Of a stretch of DNA of 16,659 bases, positions 14,901-16,659 are shown one piece after another (position 1 is the stretch's first letter; the number at the start of each line of letters is the position of its first letter). The notes under the pieces are model-generated. The model was not told where the DNA came from, searched no databases, and worked only from the letters and a program-made list of their open reading frames with translations. Position numbers and translations under genes: made by a program. The stretch covers positions 1-16,659 of the forward strand of contig CAZUAH010000297.1 in the NCBI GenBank assembly GCA_964617665.1. The letters run 5' to 3'. The stretch comes from JADHUC01 sp964617665 (lineage in GTDB: Bacteria > Planctomycetota > Planctomycetia > Pirellulales > Pirellulaceae).

Positions 14901-16659
14901 ACGAACTCCTGTTTGCCGTCGACCACCGTGATCTGCTTCTGTTGGGCGTAGTGCTTCTGCGGATCAAGGGCACTGGCCAGACGCAGGTCGTTCGGCTCGG
15001 CTTCCACCTCCGGCAGCGACACCGATCGGTAGGCGGTCGATCGCGGATCGACAGCCACGATGTGCAGGTGCTGGTGTGCGCCCAGTGCTTCGCGCGGAAT
15101 CGAAAGTACCCCCTTCTCATCCACTACCAGATTCGTCAATACGGCCGACGCTTCGGCCAAGAAATCTAGATTCGCGAAGTCGCCACGCCCAGCCGCGTCG
15201 GCACCCTCCGCTTTGGCGCGTCCTTCAGCCGCGGTCTCGTCATCGCTTGTTCGCGCATAATCTGCACCAGGTTTCGCCTTCTGCTTGGACGTTTCCGTGC
15301 TGCGAACGGCCCACGGGTTCAACAGCAGGCTGGGGCGCCGCAGCATGTTGCCGGGATACCGTTTGGCGTACTTGCGGTCGATGATGTAACTGTATTCGTC
15401 TCCCAGGGATCGGCCCGCGACGTACAAGGAGCTCAGTTTCTTGGGGATCACCCAAGCCGACTCGGCGTCGCGTACCCGGCTGAAGTGGGCGTAGGCTGAG
15501 AAGGCCGGATTGTATCGAGAAGCAAACACATGGACGCGGGCAAACTCGGTCGCGTTCTGCAGACGGATCGTCACGGCATCTTCGCCCAACTCAGCGGCAG
15601 CGATTTGTAGTGGCCGGTCGCCTCGCACCTCCAACTGCCGATTCTCACCCAGCACGTAGCCTTCGCCGTGCTGACCGGCAGCCACGCGCAGCCGGATTCG
15701 CCGGTTTGGTCGCTTTAGCCACAAGTCGTAGTCGCCTCGCTGCAAGTCGGCGATGCGTAACAGGCCGCCGTCGATAGAAATGGCGTCGAACCGGTCGGCC
15801 ACGAACGTGTTGCCGCGCAGCTCCAGCAGCGATAGTTCCCCGCGCAAGGGCTTGTCGGATTTGCCAGTGTATGGCACCACCAGCGATACGTCCTCTCGGC
15901 CATGCAACTGCTGGCGGCCGGTGTGCCGATCGCGACCGAGCGTCCACGCGTGCGACGTGTCCTCGGGCCCGGTGGCCGTGACGGAAACGATGTCGGCCAA
16001 CGCTCCCAAGAGAACGCGGCCTTGTGCATCAGTCTTGAGCATCACTTGTTTGGCCTCGCTGAAATCACGGTGCTTCAGCGACAATCGGACGGGGCGATCC
16101 GTTTTGGGCTCGCCGGTCTTGCCGAGCAATTCAAGCACGTATCGGCCGTCCACAGCGGCCAAATGCAAATCCTCGACCTTTTCCGTGCGGTCGATTTCGT
16201 TCAATGCGAACGACTCGCTGACCGACAAGTCGATTTTCTTGTTCTGGCTGAGGTTCTGGACTTTCGCATTGAGTGCAAAGCTGATGCTGGATAATCGCTG
16301 AGGCGTCTGGAACTCGTAGGTGGATTCGCGATCCTCGAACAGCTCGAAGTCAGCCACCTCCTTGGTCGTCGATACGCCGTCGTGGTCCGTCGACGTGATT
16401 GCCAGGCGCACGTCTTCCAGCACGGACAACGTCACGGGCGTCCCGTTCAGATAGAGCTGTGGCCGAACAACCACATTTGTTTTCTTCCTCTGCAGCAACG
16501 ATTCGCGATCCACATAGATGCCGGCCACTAGCGAGTAGTTCTCGGCTTGATGCTGGAACGAATCGAGCGAGCAGTAATCGCCGTGCGACAGAATGATCGA
16601 CTGGCGCGTCGGCGAATTGCTGAAGGGCACAACGATCTCGCCCTTGTCGTCCGGCGTGT
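11999..16659 (-). CDS. Giant macroglobulin-like secreted protein, N-terminus missing (partial)
   Basis: The frame is open from the window edge to the TAA at 11999-12001; 1552 residues are visible. A GTG at 16630 is open upstream (DDKGEIV precedes it), so the gene continues beyond the window. Numbering below is from that GTG. Residues 1-340 are beta-rich, macroglobulin-like repeats (IYVDRESLLQRKKTNVVVRP, LKTDAQGRVLLGALADIVSV, LQRGDYDLWLK). Charged, Ala-rich linkers lie at about 444-494 and 764-834. Residues about 630-690 contain KCACHELSFFLYKKDPEFF and LDHWLLGDDLRIYLEPW. Residues about 1230-1330 are helical and TPR-like (VEEALDFFGRV). The end is beta-rich again (VYVKAYARMKDGSVRFYKDG). There is no GCGEQ thioester, so it is not a classical alpha-2-macroglobulin. 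It is probably an envelope protein of a planctomycete-specific family; function unknown. The REPIN-like repeat lies just past the stop. Confidence 0.75.
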   Translation of the reverse strand, partial: TPDDKGEIVVPFSNSPTRQSIILSHGDYCSLDSFQHQAENYSLVAGIYVDRESLLQRKKTNVVVRPQLYLNGTPVTLSVLEDVRLAITSTDHDGVSTTKEVADFELFEDRESTYEFQTPQRLSSISFALNAKVQNLSQNKKIDLSVSESFALNEIDRTEKVEDLHLAAVDGRYVLELLGKTGEPKTDRPVRLSLKHRDFSEAKQVMLKTDAQGRVLLGALADIVSVTATGPEDTSHAWTLGRDRHTGRQQLHGREDVSLVVPYTGKSDKPLRGELSLLELRGNTFVADRFDAISIDGGLLRIADLQRGDYDLWLKRPNRRIRLRVAAGQHGEGYVLGENRQLEVRGDRPLQIAAAELGEDAVTIRLQNATEFARVHVFASRYNPAFSAYAHFSRVRDAESAWVIPKKLSSLYVAGRSLGDEYSYIIDRKYAKRYPGNMLRRPSLLLNPWAVRSTETSKQKAKPGADYARTSDDETAAEGRAKAEGADAAGRGDFANLDFLAEASAVLTNLVVDEKGVLSIPREALGAHQHLHIVAVDPRSTAYRSVSLPEVEAEPNDLRLASALDPQKHYAQQKQITVVDGKQEFVLGDITSSRFETYDSLGKVYSLYVTLSGNATLVEFGFLTGWPDLKPEEKRAKYSKCACHELSFFLYKKDPEFFRTVVLPYLENKKDKQFLDHWLLGDDLRIYLEPWNYAQLNIVERTLLSERVAVDRQNTSRHVSDLFDLLPPNIDRFNFLFNTAVKGSALDTDDGFGIAKEQEKLAEVENRLEKLSLSRRTRGLGDSRPAGGARTADPADAPMVPAAREVPAVELAVEESTEVNTRAIRARRELASKARGEAEDGKLAFFGKVADRAGLVRQYYQKLDKTQEWAENNYYHLPIEKQTADLITVNAFWRDYAERDAKEGAPFRSNNFAEASRNFPEMMFALAVLDLPFKAEEHDTAFDKAKMTLTTGSPIVVFHEEIKPAEAVVERTPILVSQNFFRNGDRYHHVDGERLDKFVTDEFLIHTVYGCQVVVTNPTSSRQKLDVLLQVPLGAIPVMNGQFTRSVHINLEPYNTQTLEYHFYFPGAGEFPHYPVHVAKNGKLLANAEPFTLNVVEKLSKIDRESWDYVSQHGSDDDVLKYLQQNNLHRTKLDRIAFRMKDKAYFGKVTQLLARRHAYDQTLWSYGIKHNEPAAVSQYLQHVGGFVNQCGSYIDSPLLTIDPVARKAYQHLDYRPLVNARAHALGKRRQILNDRFHAQYHRLMKILSYRRELGDAELMAVVYYLLLQDRVEEALDFFGRVNADKLATRLQHDYFTAYLDFYSDEPKQARAIAGKYADHPVDRWRDAFAAIAAQLDEIEGESTEVIDEEDRNEVQAGLAATESSFEFDVESKQVTVNYQNLDEIGVNYYLMDIELLFSRNPFVQQYSGQFSHIRPNATQTVKLPEDKASHVFALPEDLRSSNVLVEITGGGQTKSKAYYSNSLSVQVIENYGQVRVTHSDTGAMLAKVYVKAYARMKDGSVRFYKDGYTDLRGRFDYTSLNTNDLDFVDQFSLLILSDEYGAVVRAADPPKR

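Noticed and set aside
12224..15169. Long + strand open frames opposite the giant minus-strand gene
   Set aside because: They are antisense shadows of a coding frame with clear domain motifs; their translations have no signal peptide, no Shine-Dalgarno site and no recognisable motif.
14400..16630. Classical alpha-2-macroglobulin with a thioester
   Set aside because: No GCGEQ or close variant occurs anywhere in the visible protein; only general MG-like strand patterns support the comparison.

Overview
The window looks like a piece of a planctomycete genome, probably Pirellulales-like and probably assembled from a metagenome, because it carries a run of 10 Ns. The assignment rests on gene content: a DUF1559 protein with the H-x9-DG motif, a secreted PQQ-type beta-propeller that opens with WPQFRG, a secreted ThuA-domain protein, parallel beta-helix proteins, and very large secreted macroglobulin-like proteins. 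It also rests on moderately GC-rich DNA with long spurious antisense frames and palindromic intergenic repeats. No tRNA, rRNA, CRISPR array, phage gene or transposase was found.

Layout. Positions 1-4609 are on the + strand: the 3' end of a beta-helix/choice-of-anchor type protein (1-338), a ThuA-domain protein (550-1320), a secreted TIM-barrel glycosidase-like protein (1349-2989) and a PQQ beta-propeller protein (3128-4609) whose tail may be frameshifted. A two-unit palindrome (4616-4681) separates it from a convergent DUF1559 protein (4711-6522, - strand). The C-terminal half of that protein reads as a serpin fold. A 425-bp divergent intergenic region (6523-6947) contains the assembly gap inside a degenerate tandem repeat. 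A secreted C69-family dipeptidase follows (6948-8657, + strand). The remaining genes are on the - strand: a GH110-like beta-helix alpha-galactosidase (8709-10652), an ornithine cyclodeaminase-family protein of the 'tyramine oxidase subunit B' type (10774-11748), a REPIN-like inverted repeat (11885-11970), and the 3' 4.66 kb of a giant macroglobulin-like protein (11999-16659) that runs off the window edge.

How the genes may work together. Nearly all the proteins have signal peptides or membrane anchors, so this is a cell-envelope or periplasmic gene set. ThuA, the TIM-barrel protein, the GH110-like protein and the beta-helix fragment suggest uptake or degradation of glycans, perhaps alpha-galactosides; this is inference. 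The C69 peptidase, the serpin-like fusion and the macroglobulin-like giant are a separate, protease-related theme. No single defined pathway or defence system can be read from the window. The most unusual item is the DUF1559-serpin-like fusion, followed by the repeat with a covarying hairpin around the gap. Four start codons were moved inward from the longest open frame because a clear Shine-Dalgarno sequence marks a later start.
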